Origin: Endomychus coccineus
Taxonomy: Eukaryota; Arthropoda; Insecta; Coleoptera; Endomychidae
Length of the DNA: 64,000 bases
NCBI GenBank assembly: GCA_958510875.1
Contig: OY294068.1
Coordinates: 201,921,997 to 201,985,996, forward strand
Reading direction: 5' to 3'
In this document: positions 1 to 12,560 of the stretch, piece after piece
How the letters are laid out: each line of letters opens with the position of its first letter
Numbering within the stretch: position 1 is the first letter of the stretch
Position numbers and translations under genes: made by a program
The notes under the pieces: generated by a model
Told to the model about the DNA's origin: nothing
What the model saw: only the letters and a program-made list of their open reading frames with translations
The model's database searches: none

Positions 1-141
1 ACGATCCGCCATTCTTTCTTAAAGCTTTGAACACGCCGGTTCTCTGGAGAAAATCGATTTTGGCAAAATCCAACTCTCTAATGAATCTGGCATTGTTCAT
101 ATGCGTCCACAACGAGTCGATGTCTGTGGTCAAACATATAC
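1..141 (-). CDS. THEM6: THEM6-like thioesterase-fold protein, exon 2 (partial, continues past position 1)
   Basis: Second coding exon of the gene whose first exon lies at 12561-12717. The minus strand has a TTTCAG acceptor at 142-147 and the frame continues from exon 1 (phase 1). The peptide contains TDIDSLWTHMNNARFIREL and DFAKIDFLQRTGVFKALRKN. This matches the start of the hotdog (4HBT-like) domain of THEM6, whose human form has the same HMNNARYLRE-type motif after a short membrane anchor. Family members are small membrane-anchored proteins related to acyl-CoA thioesterases; the physiological substrate is not settled. No stop or frameshift is seen in the 47 codons visible. The rest of the domain is outside the window. 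Confidence in the family is high because both exons match in order and phase. Confidence 0.82.
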
Positions 142-2187
142 CTGAAATAAAAAGAGACATCAGGAAAACTAGAATAAAAAATTTCCAAATTGATCACTAC
201 ATAATTAGTTATTACGATGTCACCTTTCTACACCTTCTCGGTGAAGATACTATTCAATCACTCATTCCAATTTTTTTTTCGCTCGAGGGTTAATGCAATG
301 TAATGTAATTGAGAACGAATGGTTATTATGTTTGCTGAATCGACTCGTATCGTTATATCTCTTGACTGTTTATATAATTGACGAATGATTGTTCTCAAAT
401 TGTTTTCGATCAAGGTGAAGGACTCTGGAAAAACATTAAAAAATAGATCGCTAATAAGACAACCATCAGCGTTTTTTCGTATTGTGACATCTCAGAACTC
501 TAATTTCACTTAGGATATCATTAATAATTCCAATTAGTATTCATTACTATAATTTTACTTCATCAATTGTAATCAATTTCATTTGAATTGATATCATCTC
601 TGCTGACACATACAACTATTTTTTGATATACATATAAGCATCAATCGAAACGTATTATGTCTGTGTTTTCAGAAACTGAATAATAATATTAATGAATATG
701 TTTTAATACTAGTTGGGGATAATGATACAAACAATGGGTTTACCCTCAGCTGGAGATAAATCGGAATTCAATAAACTGCTTTTTTGTTTATACATTTCCA
801 TCCCTCCTAAATTACCTAGATATTCACTTTAACACCAATAATTGCATTATAATGCTGGAACTAGCAGGTACGTATATTTGCAAAGAATTACATTCATAAT
901 GTATGTTTTTTATTATCAATTATATTCAATTATGGATCCAATCGTTACCCGAGGACTATCATCTAAAAATTTATTTAGTTCTTTCGTGAACGTTTTACTA
1001 CACTTAGTACTTCCTATGTCCGCTGCTAGTACTACGTTGAATTGAAGGCTCTAGGTTAGATGCAAGATATCCATGGATTATCAATGATCCACGTCCAAAA
1101 GTTTTATAGGTACCTACATGAACGAAATAAGGAAATATAACTAGTTTGATTCTTGTATTATAAGCATGTGAAAGTGGTAATCACATTGATATGTTATCAA
1201 AATCGAATGTACATAATTGATATTAAAATAGTTTTGTTGAACTGTACATGCAGATGACTTCTAATATCAACTTTTGGGCCCAAACTTTTCAAATGATTGT
1301 TTGTTAGACCACGTCATGCTAATGTAAGGTACCATAACTCAAAAGCATAACAAATTATTCTTAGTGCTTTGAAATCACAGATAATGAAGGTATTAAACCT
1401 CTAAATTTGCTTACAATCCCATTTCGTATCCATCTTAATAACCGACGGTTCCGATACCTTGGATTCTTTATGCATCATTGAATACCATTATAATACTATT
1501 CAAAGTATTTTTCACTTACTCGAAATTGTTTTGCGGAATAATTAATCATATTACAGGAAAACTGCGTTGTTATTACGGTTTTTTTGCAATCTAATGAGCT
1601 TGGCATAGTCAATTTCAAAACCCTCCATTAGTGTAATCTAATTTTTTTCATCATACTCGCGTTTTAATTACTTGCTTAATTTCTCTAATGGAGTTTTATA
1701 ATAAAAAATGCTTAATTAGTTTTACTTACGAATATTTCCATTCGGACATTACGTACTCCATTGCCAATGTCACAACATACGTGTTATTGGCAGATTCTAT
1801 TGATGTTTAAACAAATGCTTGACAAAGAAACAGTTTAGCCTTCGCCATGGTAGTAAATAAATTAATCTTGCAAATATTTCTCGGGGGTTACTTAAGCTGA
1901 TAAATCAGAAAACCTGTAGGAATCATTCGATACACCCATTCAGTCACGAAATAGCAGCATTCCTTTCCATGATATATATAAAACATGATAATGAAACACG
2001 CCAGAATCCACAATTAGATTTATTAATTATATAAGGGGATTAACAAGTCTTTAATCCATGAGAAAAAAGAGGCACTCGAGCCGCAGCCAAAAGTTACATT
2101 TTCTCGAGAGGATTAAAAGCTGTTAATTACTGAATGTAATTCAACGTTTTATCCACAACCACGGCTAAAATCGGTCGATTAGGAGAG
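142..2187. other. THEM6 intron, no feature recognised
   Basis: AT-rich intronic sequence. The only recognisable piece is about 690-775, which resembles the central part of the palindromic hammerhead repeat family (compare 30350-30440). No convincing exon on either strand. Confidence 0.5.
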
Positions 2188-2345
2188 CGGTGGAATGATA
2201 ACGTCTCTCTGTTAGTAAAGGAACATCTGTTATTATAGTAATGGATCCAGAACAGCAGGAGGTACAGGAACCTGAGTATCTTGGCTCTGAACAAAATAAC
2301 CGATACTAAGTGTTTTTCAATAATTTTGTTTTCACATTTCATCTT
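2188..2345 (+). repeat. Dispersed repeat copy 1 with 22-codon mini-ORF
   Basis: About 85-90% identical by eye to 4956-5125. Both copies contain an ORF beginning ATG GAT, here MDPEQQEVQEPEYLGSEQNN followed by RY and a stop. Relative to copy 2 this one lacks about 14 bases that hold a GTAAGT donor-like site. It may be a duplicated 5' exon of a TE or host gene. The parent was not identified. Confidence 0.55.
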
Positions 2346-2439
2346 CGACTTAAAACTGCCGGTGGGAGATTTTTTTGTGATATGTGGCTGAAAAATATAC
2401 TACACAACATGTAGGCATCAATACAATTTCGAAAACCTT

Positions 2440-2890
2440 CTCAAAAGTGGCTTCATTTTTTGGGCTTCCTGATCCAGAAACATTATTGGCCTAGGGTAGC
2501 GGAAAGTTATATTGAAGAATCACTGTCCAGCAAGTTAGCACGATCTCGCTAGCCAATTGATATCGCCTTTACGCTAAATTATTGACCCAAGAAATTTATC
2601 GGCCTACATGTTTGATGCGCTGTGTGGCACGTGGCCCAAAAAATACCATACCAAAAAAACGTATCATCGCTCGGTATCTTTCTTTGTTGACCGTCAACGC
2701 TGCTACGTTTTTCACATTGATAGAAATACGGGTCGGGTCGATGACGCCGCCAGACCAAAATCCACACCATATATTAAACTTGTCTTGGTACGCAGTCTCC
2801 CATCTTTCGTCGACTACCTTCACCCCAAATCCGGGAGTTTTGTTTACAAACAAAACTCCCTTTAACATTAACTTCAACCGAAAATGAACC
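2440..2890 (-). pseudogene. Tc1/mariner-type transposase fragment
   Basis: On the minus strand a frame reads VNKTPGFGVKVVDERWETAY then FNIWCGFWSGGVI and ALTVNKERYRAMI. These are hallmarks of the central part of an insect Tc1/mariner-like DDE transposase; compare the VNKQNFRYW, VVWCGVGSFGIIGPYFF and TSERYVNML segments in the copy at 52409-53494. A second frame continues with ATCHTAHQT (second catalytic region), then GDINWLARSC with stops. It is frameshifted, has several stops and lacks both ends, so it is a dead fragment inside the THEM6 intron. Confidence 0.75.
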
Positions 2891-4955
2891 TCAGCACTGA
2901 AAATGATTTTATGACTGAATTCAAAGTTGACTATCGAAACTGTATGATCATATTATTTTAATTTACAAGCAGTTTTAATAATACGAACTTATTGGCAAGA
3001 AGTAGGTCTCCAAACATAAACAAACAGCGTTGCGAAATTGACAATGACGAACGCTTTCAATCATCCTGCAATACCTAAAATCATTTATAATGGTCACGTT
3101 CACCTCGTCTTTGAGTCTAAGAATTCATTGTCTAGTGGAGATGTCAAAGAAGAAGGCATGTGATGATTCACAATTATTTTATTGAAATATATTCCAATGT
3201 TTCAAGTTTTATCCTTCATTTTAGGACATTTTGCTCATAAAGGTAAAATAAGAGACAACATTACTATCACGTAATTCGTAACTTTCAGTCTTCCTATTTC
3301 ATTATAATTGAAATAATGAAAACACGTATATTACATTCAATTTCAATTTTAAATTAGATCATTTATTTTATTCCAGCAAGGAAGTAATACACCTAAAGTT
3401 TGTTATGAACGCAAAGCGTGTTATATAGGGAAAATGGACGTTATTTTTCAATTTTATTTAATGAACTCTCGATATGTTATCATTTGCAGGACTTTTGTAC
3501 ATTAATATCCATTATTTCTCTTGAACATACAGTTTACATTTTCACACATTGCTGATCCAAGTATGAAACTCAATTGATAGAATCAAGACAATGTTCACAC
3601 AGATGGAACTCAGGACTTTTTCTGGATTCGAACAAGAAAATCCTTTCCGCCAGAATCAGCTCGTAATTAAATCATATTTATAACTTCTATGAAACATCCC
3701 TTCACTTGATAGCAAATCTAGGTCAGGGATCCATCGTGAATGAAATTTCGCAATGGCAGGTAGAATTAATTACCTTCATGGATAATGCTTAATAATTTAA
3801 TTTATTTACTACTTCCTTTTATTTTACAAATATGGTTGAATTAATATTAATAATTATCTTTACTTTATATATGGAGATTAACTTGTATGTAAAATATTAC
3901 ATTTTGATTAGGGATCTACGAAAATTATACTTGTGTGTTTTCATTCATAGGTTTCTAGAGTCTGTCAGGTTCATCCTAGCCACTTCAACTTGACTGCTGT
4001 TCCTAAGAGGTTTTTTATTCATATCTTCGCCCTGAGCGCCCCTTATAAGTTAGGGTTGAACTACGAACTTGAATATCTTAACCCTAGAGCATCACGGTTC
4101 CAACTATTTTAATACATTTATTTTACTCTTATTTGAGCTTAAGTTGACCTCGATTTAATAAGTAAAACGGGATATATAGTGATATTTTTGTTTCGAGTCC
4201 CAAAATGGGGTACTTTAATTTTTTTGACCCAATACTCTATTCGAATGCAAGAAGAAACTTATAAGAGGATAACTTCAAGAAGGCATACAACCTACATGCC
4301 TTCAAACTGGGTGATTTAACGATTCGGTAACACGCTTTTGAATCAGAAGGCAGAGATGCGTTTTTTCTCCGTTAATCAAATTTTGTTTTGGTTATTTCAC
4401 GGTTGGTTAGTCCAGGCACCTAACTTACTACGTTTCTTGCATTCCTAAATGATGGAAAACACTAAAGAAGTAATACATGCTTGAATCGTGTAACATTCAG
4501 GGTCAAACTGAACATCAAAACTCTTATTATTCAGAGAGGGTATTTCCGTACAAAATAATAGCAAATACGATGTATCATCCTTTCTAAGTTGAGAATGTCA
4601 GAAGAAATCGTTGTTTATTTCTATGTTGGAAATAATTAAGCTGACTAATTTAATTTTTCGCAGATTCCAGACCCAACTGTGAATTATTTGTAGAGTGGAA
4701 TAAATTTAATTAACACTTTCGTTTAAGACATTGCATACTCTTGAATCACTTAGTCAAACATCATAGTGTTCTTGAATACCTATCTGGTTTGCACAATGTT
4801 AGCTCTCATGTATATAATGTATAACTGGGGCATTAAGATCTTGCCCTAAAGGCTAAGGCTAGCATGAAAAAAAATATTGGGATTAATGCCCCTTTATATA
4901 GCAATAGATATAACTTAACATACGCAAATAAGACACTGAAAGAGACGTAAAACTT
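2891..4955. other. THEM6 intron, no feature recognised
   Basis: AT-rich sequence without a supportable exon, RNA gene or element end. It holds only short non-coding frames. Confidence 0.45.
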
Positions 4956-5125
4956 CGGTGGAAGGATAACGTCTCTCTGTTAGAAAAGGAGCATCTGTTG
5001 TTATAGTAATGGATCAAGAACAGCAGGAGGTACAGGAATCTGAGTATCTGGGCTCTGAACAAAATAATCCCTGGTAAGTAAGGTATACTAAGTGTTTTTC
5101 ATTAATTTTATTTTCATATTTCGTT
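4956..5125 (+). repeat. Dispersed repeat copy 2 with exon-like mini-ORF
   Basis: Second copy of the 2188-2345 repeat. The ORF reads MDQEQQEVQESEYLGSEQNN followed by PW, then a stop created by reading into GTAAGTAAGG, a strong splice-donor match. It therefore looks like a first coding exon plus donor. No downstream partner exon was recognised. Confidence 0.5.
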
Positions 5126-6349
5126 GTTTTCAAATTTTTTGGGTTCTTTTGACTTATTTTCTATCTTGTTATTATCTGTAACAATTATTTCTATTTCTAC
5201 CACATTTCCAGAGGGTTTTTTAGTTCCTAATACAATCTGAAACACTCAAAGGACATTCATATTAAAAAAAAAATGGGTTAAAGGGAGGAACCAATCGTAT
5301 AGTTGAAAAGTTTAAAACATGTATCATCATAATCAACACAGTTCCATTTATTGAACCAGATTATAAAGTCGATAGCCTTCACATAAATACTATTGTATTA
5401 TTATTTCTGCAGATAATGGTGCAATGACACACCACCATACTCTAACATGCATATAAGGAGAATATCTTATTATTTTTCTTAAAGTATGTGAGGGTATCAG
5501 TCCTAGGATCAGAATAATGTACAACGTTTGCAAGTTTTTCGCTCCTAGCACAACATTTCTCCAATTGAAAAACTATAGACATATGAATAAGGATTTTCAA
5601 GCTTTACAACCCTTGAAATGAACCTCTTCATGACCAATTCGATTTAGAAAACGCCAGTCTTCGCATTGTTGAATTTAAATATCTCTTACAACCAGGTAGA
5701 TTCCAATGTCATAGGTATCTTCTATCTGTAATACTATATACACTGTACATTGCTACGTTCCATAGAGGTATGACCTAGCAATTGAACGAGACCGAGAAGG
5801 TTGTTTCCTACTTGTTTTATCATTTTAGTCATGTCTAGTATTAACCTTCGTATTTTCCTTTAACTTGAAATATCCATGAATTATTAATTAAACGTACGAT
5901 TCATCGACTTGTATGGTAATTGTTCTAAATCGTACTGCAAATAGAATTGGATTATTCAGAAAAGTAACATCGTTCAATTAAAATGACCTCACGTTTTTTT
6001 GTCGGCATTTCACTACGAGGGATGCTGTAAGATAACTTACAGCTTGTGTTGTTTTCTGAATATGATATGACTGTATCTCGTGGTTGTTAATGTATTTGGT
6101 CAACACTACAGGTCATTCGAAGATGAAGTTTGTGAACTTGATATAAAGGTATTTGTTACCCAATCACACGTAGAAAAAAATCGGCCGTTTTTCTATGTTG
6201 ATTTATCAATATGATTAAATGAAAGAACAATTACTTTTTTATACCACTCTCATAATATCATGAAAACGTTACTATAGTTTCAACACCGAAGGGTCTTTAC
6301 ATCAAACAGATACAAAAGTACAATAGGGTGAATGATATTCAATTCAATC
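5126..6349. other. THEM6 intron, no gene
   Basis: AT-rich sequence. One small perfect hairpin occurs at about 6026-6045 (GCTGTAAG, ATA, then ACTTACAGC). No exon or element end recognised. Confidence 0.4.
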
Positions 6350-6880
6350 AATCAAACCGGTGGCGGACAGGTCCGAAGCACTTAGACCGCTTGATTGGGT
6401 CCATTATGCACCCCTTGATACAAGAATCAAGTCAACAGGCCTAAGGTAGTGCCGAAGGCTGAGATTTTGCATGAACTGATATCTCCCATGGCTTCAAGTG
6501 GCATGTGTGTGCTGCCGAGTTATTGTAGCCTAAGAGAAACCAGTGCTGCTAGGATGTGAGAGGCCTCTTCACATATACTACAAGTTGGGTCTTCAACAAT
6601 GCTCATTGTGTGTTTTAATGTTTATTCAGATGACAGTGTCCTGTGAGGAGTCCTGTCACCAGTTTTAGGCCTCTCCTGCTCATAGAGAGTAGTAGGGTTT
6701 TAGAGAGTTTACGGGAGAACTCCCTAATCTGGAGCTTCGTTTGTCTCATGCGGGCGGCCCCTCACCAGACCGAGAGCCACTGTCTATACAGTAGCTCATT
6801 GAGGGCGTGGAGTCCGATGGTCGATGAAATTCCGATCGTTGATTCCAGATGCACTCAAGGAACCCTATTTGGCTAATCGG
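6350..6880 (-). pseudogene. R1/Jockey-type LINE 3' end fragment
   Basis: On the minus strand a broken frame reads RGLKLVTGLLTGHCHLNKH, then SIVEDPTCSICEEASHILAA. This is the GHCxLNKH plus CxxC(x)H tail found after the RNase H domain of R1/Jockey-type LINE polyproteins. The 3' end (6350-6480) is a near match, in inverted orientation, to 48950-49065, so both are tails of one family. Stops and frameshifts make it inactive. Confidence 0.65.
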
Positions 6881-7207
6881 GGTTAATGACATTACAATTG
6901 AGAGTCCGAAACAGGTAGATCTCGGGAAAATACAGTGTGGATCAAGAAATAATTTGTGCATTATTAATACAGGGTATTCCACGAGAGCCGTTCGTTAGAA
7001 GTTTTCATGGTTAGAAAAAAGTTAGAATTCTGAAATTTTGGGTTCAAGGGTTATCCAAGATTTTCATTCTTTTCAAAATATTTTCAAGATCATACTACTT
7101 CCGGTTACAGCGGAAGTCACCATTACCTTCCTTATTTTAAATAGAACACCCGGTATATTATTTCATTTTTAGATTCCTGAGAAAATTTCATAGTGGATTC
7201 CATCAGA

Positions 7208-8785
7208 ATAGAATAGAATAGGTCTTTATTCGATTAGGCCATTACAGCGTAGAATAAGTCAATATTTTACATAATAAGTTAATCAAATAATTAATACAAT
7301 CATATAGAAAAAGAACAGATCACATATAAAAAACACAGTACTCAGACTCAGTAATACATTAAAATATTTAAGTCAATAGTTTACATAATAAGTTGATCAA
7401 ATAATTAATACAATCATATAAAAAAAAGAACAGATCACATATAAAAAACACAGTACTCAGACTCAGTAATATATTAAAATGTTTAATTCAATATGAACAT
7501 TATTATAGAATGAATAAATCTAAGAGTAATCACAGTTAAGAATATTAAGTGGAGATAATCAGTTCAAACTACGTTCAAAATATTCATTCAGATTATAAAA
7601 TGATTTTTCTAGTAAGTGAGATTTTATTTTTTTCTTAAATGCATGTTTAGGAGTTATAAGTTTGAATTCATCAGGAAGATGATTGAAAATTTTGATTAAT
7701 GAGTAAACTACATTTTTTTGTACCAGCGTAAGGTGAGTACTCATTGGTACATAATTATCTCTTTTTCGAGTTTCATAGTAATAATTTTTTTTATATTTTA
7801 TAAATTCTTCCGGATGTTCATTTACAAAGCACGATGCTTCTAATATATATATACCAGTAAGGGTGAGTATTTTATTATCCTTGAATGCATCTCTACAAGA
7901 TTGTCGGTTTGATAAACCTAAAATTGCTCTAACAGCCCTTTTCTGTAACTTGAAGATTCTGTCTGCATCCACACTATTTCCCCACATTATTATACCATAC
8001 TTAATCTTTGAATATATGTATGCATAATAGGCTTCAAGACAAGCCTTCAGGGTGGAACAGTTAGAAAGTGTTCTCAAAGCAAAAACAAAACTACTAAGTT
8101 TTGGAGCTAGCCGGTGGACATGTGCTTTCCAATTCAACTTTGAATCTATTTCTAAACCTAAGAGTTTGGTTGTATTCGTAGAACTAATTGTTGCATTATC
8201 AACTTCTACTTCTATCATTGATAGTTCCTTAGCTGAAAAAGTTATTATTTTCGTTTTGTCTACGTTCAATTTCATATAATCTGTGAACCACTGTTGCATT
8301 TTTTGGATATTGTCCTGAATATCATATTCAAGTTGGTACATAGTGTTTCCTTGTATGACCCTCAAGTTGTCATCGGCAAACTGTACAGTTATACCATTTT
8401 TTTGAATTTCGGGAAACTCATTTACGTATAATATAAACAGAAGAGATTGTAGAGCCTTGAGGTACTCCCGCTTCAGGACATACCCATGAGGATAAGTGTT
8501 CTTTTCCCGTTACTGTATCCACAATTTTCGTACTTTGCTTCCTAGATGTTAGGTAAGATTTCAGTAAATTTTGGAAGGGACCTCTAAAACCGTATCTTTG
8601 CAATTTTTCCAGCAGCAGATTGTGATTAACTAAATCAAAGGCTTTTGATAAATCTGTGAATATTCCTGCTACAACATTTTTATTACTAAGACCATCTAAA
8701 ATCTCCGCCAACGCCTGAAATACAGCCCTTTCAGTATTTCTATTTTTTAAGTATCCATTCTGATAATGGGAAATAATTATATAGG
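7208..8785 (-). mobile_element. 5'-truncated LINE nested in the mariner-like element
   Basis: Minus-strand reverse transcriptase fragment of CR1/Jockey-supergroup type. Segment 8418-8784 reads NKNVVAGIFTDLSKAFDLVN and GVPQGSTIS. After a frameshift, 7559-8400 starts at the active-site motif FADDN and continues through NVDKTKIITF, KLLGLEIDSKLNWKAHV and KLQKRAVRAILGL to a stop. The 3' tail is a short TATTC repeat at about 7210-7228. A 114-bp direct duplication (about 7268-7381 and 7382-7495) sits in the 3' untranslated part. It interrupts the left arm of the surrounding element, so it is the younger insertion. Confidence 0.8.
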
Positions 8786-9225
8786 TTTCCCTATACCTAT
8801 TTTTGATTTTTTCTTAGATATCTTGATTTTTTTGAAAATTTTGACAGATGTAGCGCTGTTTTGAGCATTGCGCCCTTTAACCAATTTCGATTGGTGGAAA
8901 GTGCTTCTGTGGTAGACGGAAGCACAGGAATGATTCTTTCGAATGCCATATTGACAACTGATTTATCGCATACACGGTATCCAAAATTTAATGACCAATT
9001 ACATCATTTTAAAAGTTGAAAAAGTTCGTTTTTTCCAATGGTTTTCTTGTTAATCCATATTTTTTATTTTAATGTGGTTTTTTGGCAGAAACCGAAACAT
9101 CAATGAAACGGTAAAAAATTTACTTTAATTAGAACATGACATTAGTACATAACATTTAGAACGAAATATAAAATAAAAACAAAAAATTGGAACATAATGA
9201 CATAAAATAATAAGAGAATATGAAA

Positions 9226-9678
9226 TTACAATAATTGTTCTATATGACCTCCATTTTGGTTCAAACACTGAATAACTCTGTCATATACTCCTCGCGAAAC
9301 AGACCTCCGAAGTTCGTCTGGACTTATATTAGTAAGCGCATGGTGAACACGGTTCAATAATTCCTCTCTAGTTTGTACCGGCCTAGAGTACACTAGTTCT
9401 TTTTTGCGACCCCAGAAGTAAAAATCCAAGGGGGTCAAATCGGGTGATCTGGGTGGCCAGTTCCAAGGTCCTCGCGGGCCAATCCACCGATCCTCGAACA
9501 TCAGTGACAATTGCCAGTGTACAGCTATAGTGGAATGTGCTGGAGCACCATCAAGCTGATACCAACTGCTTGCTCTATCACGTGGAGGTAGGGCATTTAG
9601 AAAATCACTAACAAACCCTCTTCTCTCCAGATATTTTGCCGCATTTAAATTTTGGTAGAACTTTTGGAGTTTGATCAC
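9226..9678 (-). pseudogene. Mariner/Tc1-like transposase, C-terminal part
   Basis: An open frame of 150 codons. It contains WYQLDGAPAHSTIAV (second catalytic Asp region), then WNWPPRSPDLTPLDFYFWG (third acidic residue region), followed by a helical tail ending GGHIEQLL. Typical transposases of this superfamily are about 340 residues, so the helix-turn-helix and first catalytic Asp are missing. The right inverted repeat starts just upstream of the first codon, suggesting an internal deletion replaced the N-terminal half. Not expected to be active. Confidence 0.75.
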
Positions 9679-10324
9679 CTATTGATAAAAATATGGATTA
9701 ACAAGAAAACCACTGGAAATAGGTATAGAGAATGTTATAGCAAATCTATGCAGAATCAAATTCTGCATCCGACCATCTAATAAAATACTGGGTGTCCCAT
9801 TTGAAAAAACGAACTTTTTCAACTTTTAAAATGATGTAATTGGTCATTGAATGTTGGATACCCTGTATGCGATAAATCAGTTGTCAATGTGGCATCCGAA
9901 AGAATCATTCCTGTGCTTCCGTCTACCCCAGAAGCGCTTTCCACCAATCGAAATTGGCTAAAGGGCGCAGTGCTCAAAACAGCGCTACATCTGTCAAAAT
10001 TTTCAAAAAATCAAGATATCTAAGAAAAAATTGAAAATAGGTATAGGGAAACCTGATAGAATCGACTATGAAATTTTCTCAGGAATCTAAAAATGAAATA
10101 GTATACCGGGTGTTCCATTCAAAATAAGGAAGTTAATGGCAACTTCCGGTGTAACCGGAAGTAGTATGGTCTTGTAAATATTTTGAAAAGAAAGAAAATC
10201 TTGGATAACCCTGAAACCCAAAATTTCTGAATTCTAACTTTTTTCTAACCCTATAGTATGAATTATTTTAAGAGTGCTTTGAAAGACAAAGGAAAGATCA
10301 CTTTGGTATCGTTCTAACTGCACT

Positions 10325-10640
10325 ATAAATAAGAAATATTCACCCTTATCCACTAAAAATACTCTCAAAGTACTGAGGACCTTTCGGCTACCAAGTAGCC
10401 ATCATCAGAACGAACTAAATTATAAATCAAAATGTTCCTGCTTAAATACTATTTGGGCGACAAAAATGTAAACAAGGGGTTACCCTCAGCTAAAACAGGC
10501 CTATTTTGATTTGAGTTTACTCTGATGATGATCACTTGGTCATCAGTACTTTAAGATTATTTTTAGTGGTTAAGGGTGAATATTTCTTATGTATAGTGTT
10601 ATAGTGTATCCACAGAGTAAACTCTTTTATAGCTTAATAG
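10325..10640. repeat. Palindromic hammerhead-family repeat, copy 1
   Basis: Inverted arms run from AAGAAATATTCACCC (10331) to GGGTGAATATTTCTT (ending 10589), followed by the family end sequence ATCCACAGAGTAAACTCTTT. The left arm keeps the hammerhead boxes on the minus strand (CTGATGA, a GGCTAC/GTAGCC stem, GAAA; 10371-10407), but stem I is mutated. The right arm has lost GAAA. Confidence 0.65.
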
Positions 10641-10985
10641 TTCTAACTGATTATTTAGGATATTGTTATTGGAATTTTTGACACCTTATGAATCTCTTTT
10701 CATTACAAGGTATTTGAATCCTTTAGTATGATTATGTCCTATCTAAATTAGGAAAGGTAAGTATGACCTGTTTGTAAAAAATGGTCTGTTTTGTAGAGTC
10801 TGAAAGAACGAAAATGTTCTTGGTACCTAAGTTTAAAATTACAAGTTCTACCTCTATATAAGAGTTATCATAGTCTGGGCTGAATAGCTTTAACTCCAGA
10901 TTTACTATATGTCTTCTTAGCGTAAGCGAAAATATTGGTAACATTTTAAAACGCCATAATTTTAAAATCACAAAATAAACTCTGC
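10641..10985. other. THEM6 intron, unassigned sequence
   Basis: A minus-strand open frame covers most of 10732-11061 (109 codons), but it lacks family motifs and runs into the repeat sequence at 11010-11160. I treat it as chance or repeat-derived. Confidence 0.35.
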
Positions 10986-11160
10986 CGTAAGGGGTTTCTT
11001 CTAGCGGAGGATAAGCCCTTGTTTGCATTATTATTCCCAAATAGTATTTAAACAGACACATTTTGATTGATAATTTAGTTTACTCTGATGATGGCTACTT
11101 CGGTAGTACTTTAACAGTATTTTCAGTGGATTAGGGTGATTATTTCTTATTTATTGTAAT
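10986..11160 (+). repeat. Palindromic hammerhead-family repeat, partial copy 2
   Basis: Half copy running from the family centre (CCCAAATAGTATTTAAAC) through GTTTACTCTGATGATGGCTA to CAGTGGATTAGGGTGATTAT. The hammerhead stem II and GAAA box are degraded. Confidence 0.6.
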
Positions 11161-12560
11161 TTCTATATAATTTCAGCTTTATATCCATTGTTGATCGCAG
11201 AATTGAATTAATTAAGCAACCTGAAATTTCATAGTCAAAAGTGTAAACTGGGTTTTTATTAACTAAATTATGAACTCAAAAAATATTTCAAAAACATGCT
11301 TAAATCAAAACCTTGTTTGTCATCACCATTCCGGTACAATATGTAGTTCAATATAATACTTTCCAAATTTCACAATAACGTATTCATTATTTATGCTGGA
11401 AATTCCATTCGCCTCTGTAAACGAAACAGTGATATTTCCTTTCAATATTACAAAATCGCTAATTTATGTTCCCCAATTTCTCAAACTTCAGCTAAATAAT
11501 ATTACATTAACAGATGTCTTTAACCTTCTAATGAACACGTGTCGCCGATTTTGTGACTTCTAATGGAATTATATTAATTTATTGATTTACGTAATTTTCA
11601 AACACAAACAGAAAAACTTTTTTGATACATCAGGCAAGGAGATTGTATCTTAATCGAAGATCAGATCATAAAATTTTTGAAAATGACATAATAAACTACA
11701 ACAAATGGCATCAGAATGTTCCAATTGGAGGAAACGTGTCCTCCAAATATGAAAAATGATACTGCAAAAAAATCTTATGTGGACAATTGAGATGAATAAA
11801 AATTATCTACCACTTTTTCCTCTCATCTGCAGTCTAGTTCAACACCAAATTATAAGGAGATGAGATGTCAAAATGACCCAGCAAATATGATCCTTATTAT
11901 AATCGGAAGTACAGTTTTTAACAGAATATACCATCAAATCAGCATAGTCTTCAAGTTCAACAAACCATACAATTTACTGCAATAATTGTGTATTCAGCTG
12001 TAGGAATTTAAACTTTAAAAAAAATGGGCTTATTAGAGGCAAATAACTTGGTAACGAACACAAAATCTGTTAATGTTAATCTCTTATGTATAACAGGCCT
12101 TAATTTCAAGGTATAACTGAAATATCTTTTGTTCCTTAAAAGTATATCAACTTAAACAAATAGTAGACTAGTCATTTAAGGAATAAAAGTCATGAAAAGC
12201 TTAGCACACACAGTTATCGAAAAAAAAATTGTTAAATAACCATTTTATTGTTCATAACAAATTATATATCAGACATAAAAGATAGTTATTGATCTCAAAT
12301 GGACCTATAATATGAATTTTAATTTTCTTAAATTCGTTTTCGTTTTAAAGCAAAAACCTTGTGTTTTGGCTGTAAACAGTTGAATGATAATACTTTGATC
12401 TAGTCCAAAAGTTGATTTTAGTATTGATTGGAACAAAATCTATCCTCTCTCATCACTAAAGATTGGCCTATAGGAAATTGAATGATTTTCCATTGAGAAT
12501 GTTGAGATCGAGTAAAGTGGAACTCAGTTCACATAAAATATCTATTGTGTGATAACTTAC
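11161..12560. other. THEM6 intron, no gene
   Basis: AT-rich sequence between the repeat and the THEM6 exon 1 donor. No exon or element recognised. Confidence 0.45.

Larger units (their letters stand above)
7009..10250 (-). mobile_element. Mariner-like element with very long terminal inverted repeats, interrupted by a LINE
   Basis: The outer ends GGTTAGAAAAAAGTTAGAAT (7009) and its reverse complement (ending 10250) begin long inverted repeats. They can be followed through the CTTCCGGTTA and CACCCGGTATA blocks (about 7100-7160 against 10090-10155). Past a LINE inserted at about 7208-8785 they continue as GTTTCCCTATACC to TTAATCCATATTT (8786-9068 against about 9687-10065). The arms are therefore roughly 480-560 bp. 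Between them lies a truncated transposase ORF (9226-9678). The target-site duplication is not clear. Confidence 0.7.

Noticed and set aside
2582..2887. Plus-strand ORFs over the 2.6-2.9 kb region
   Set aside because: They are antisense to the transposase fragment, whose minus-strand frame carries the recognisable motifs.
10732..11061. Minus-strand 109-codon ORF as a gene
   Set aside because: Runs into the dispersed repeat, has no recognisable motif and no splice context.
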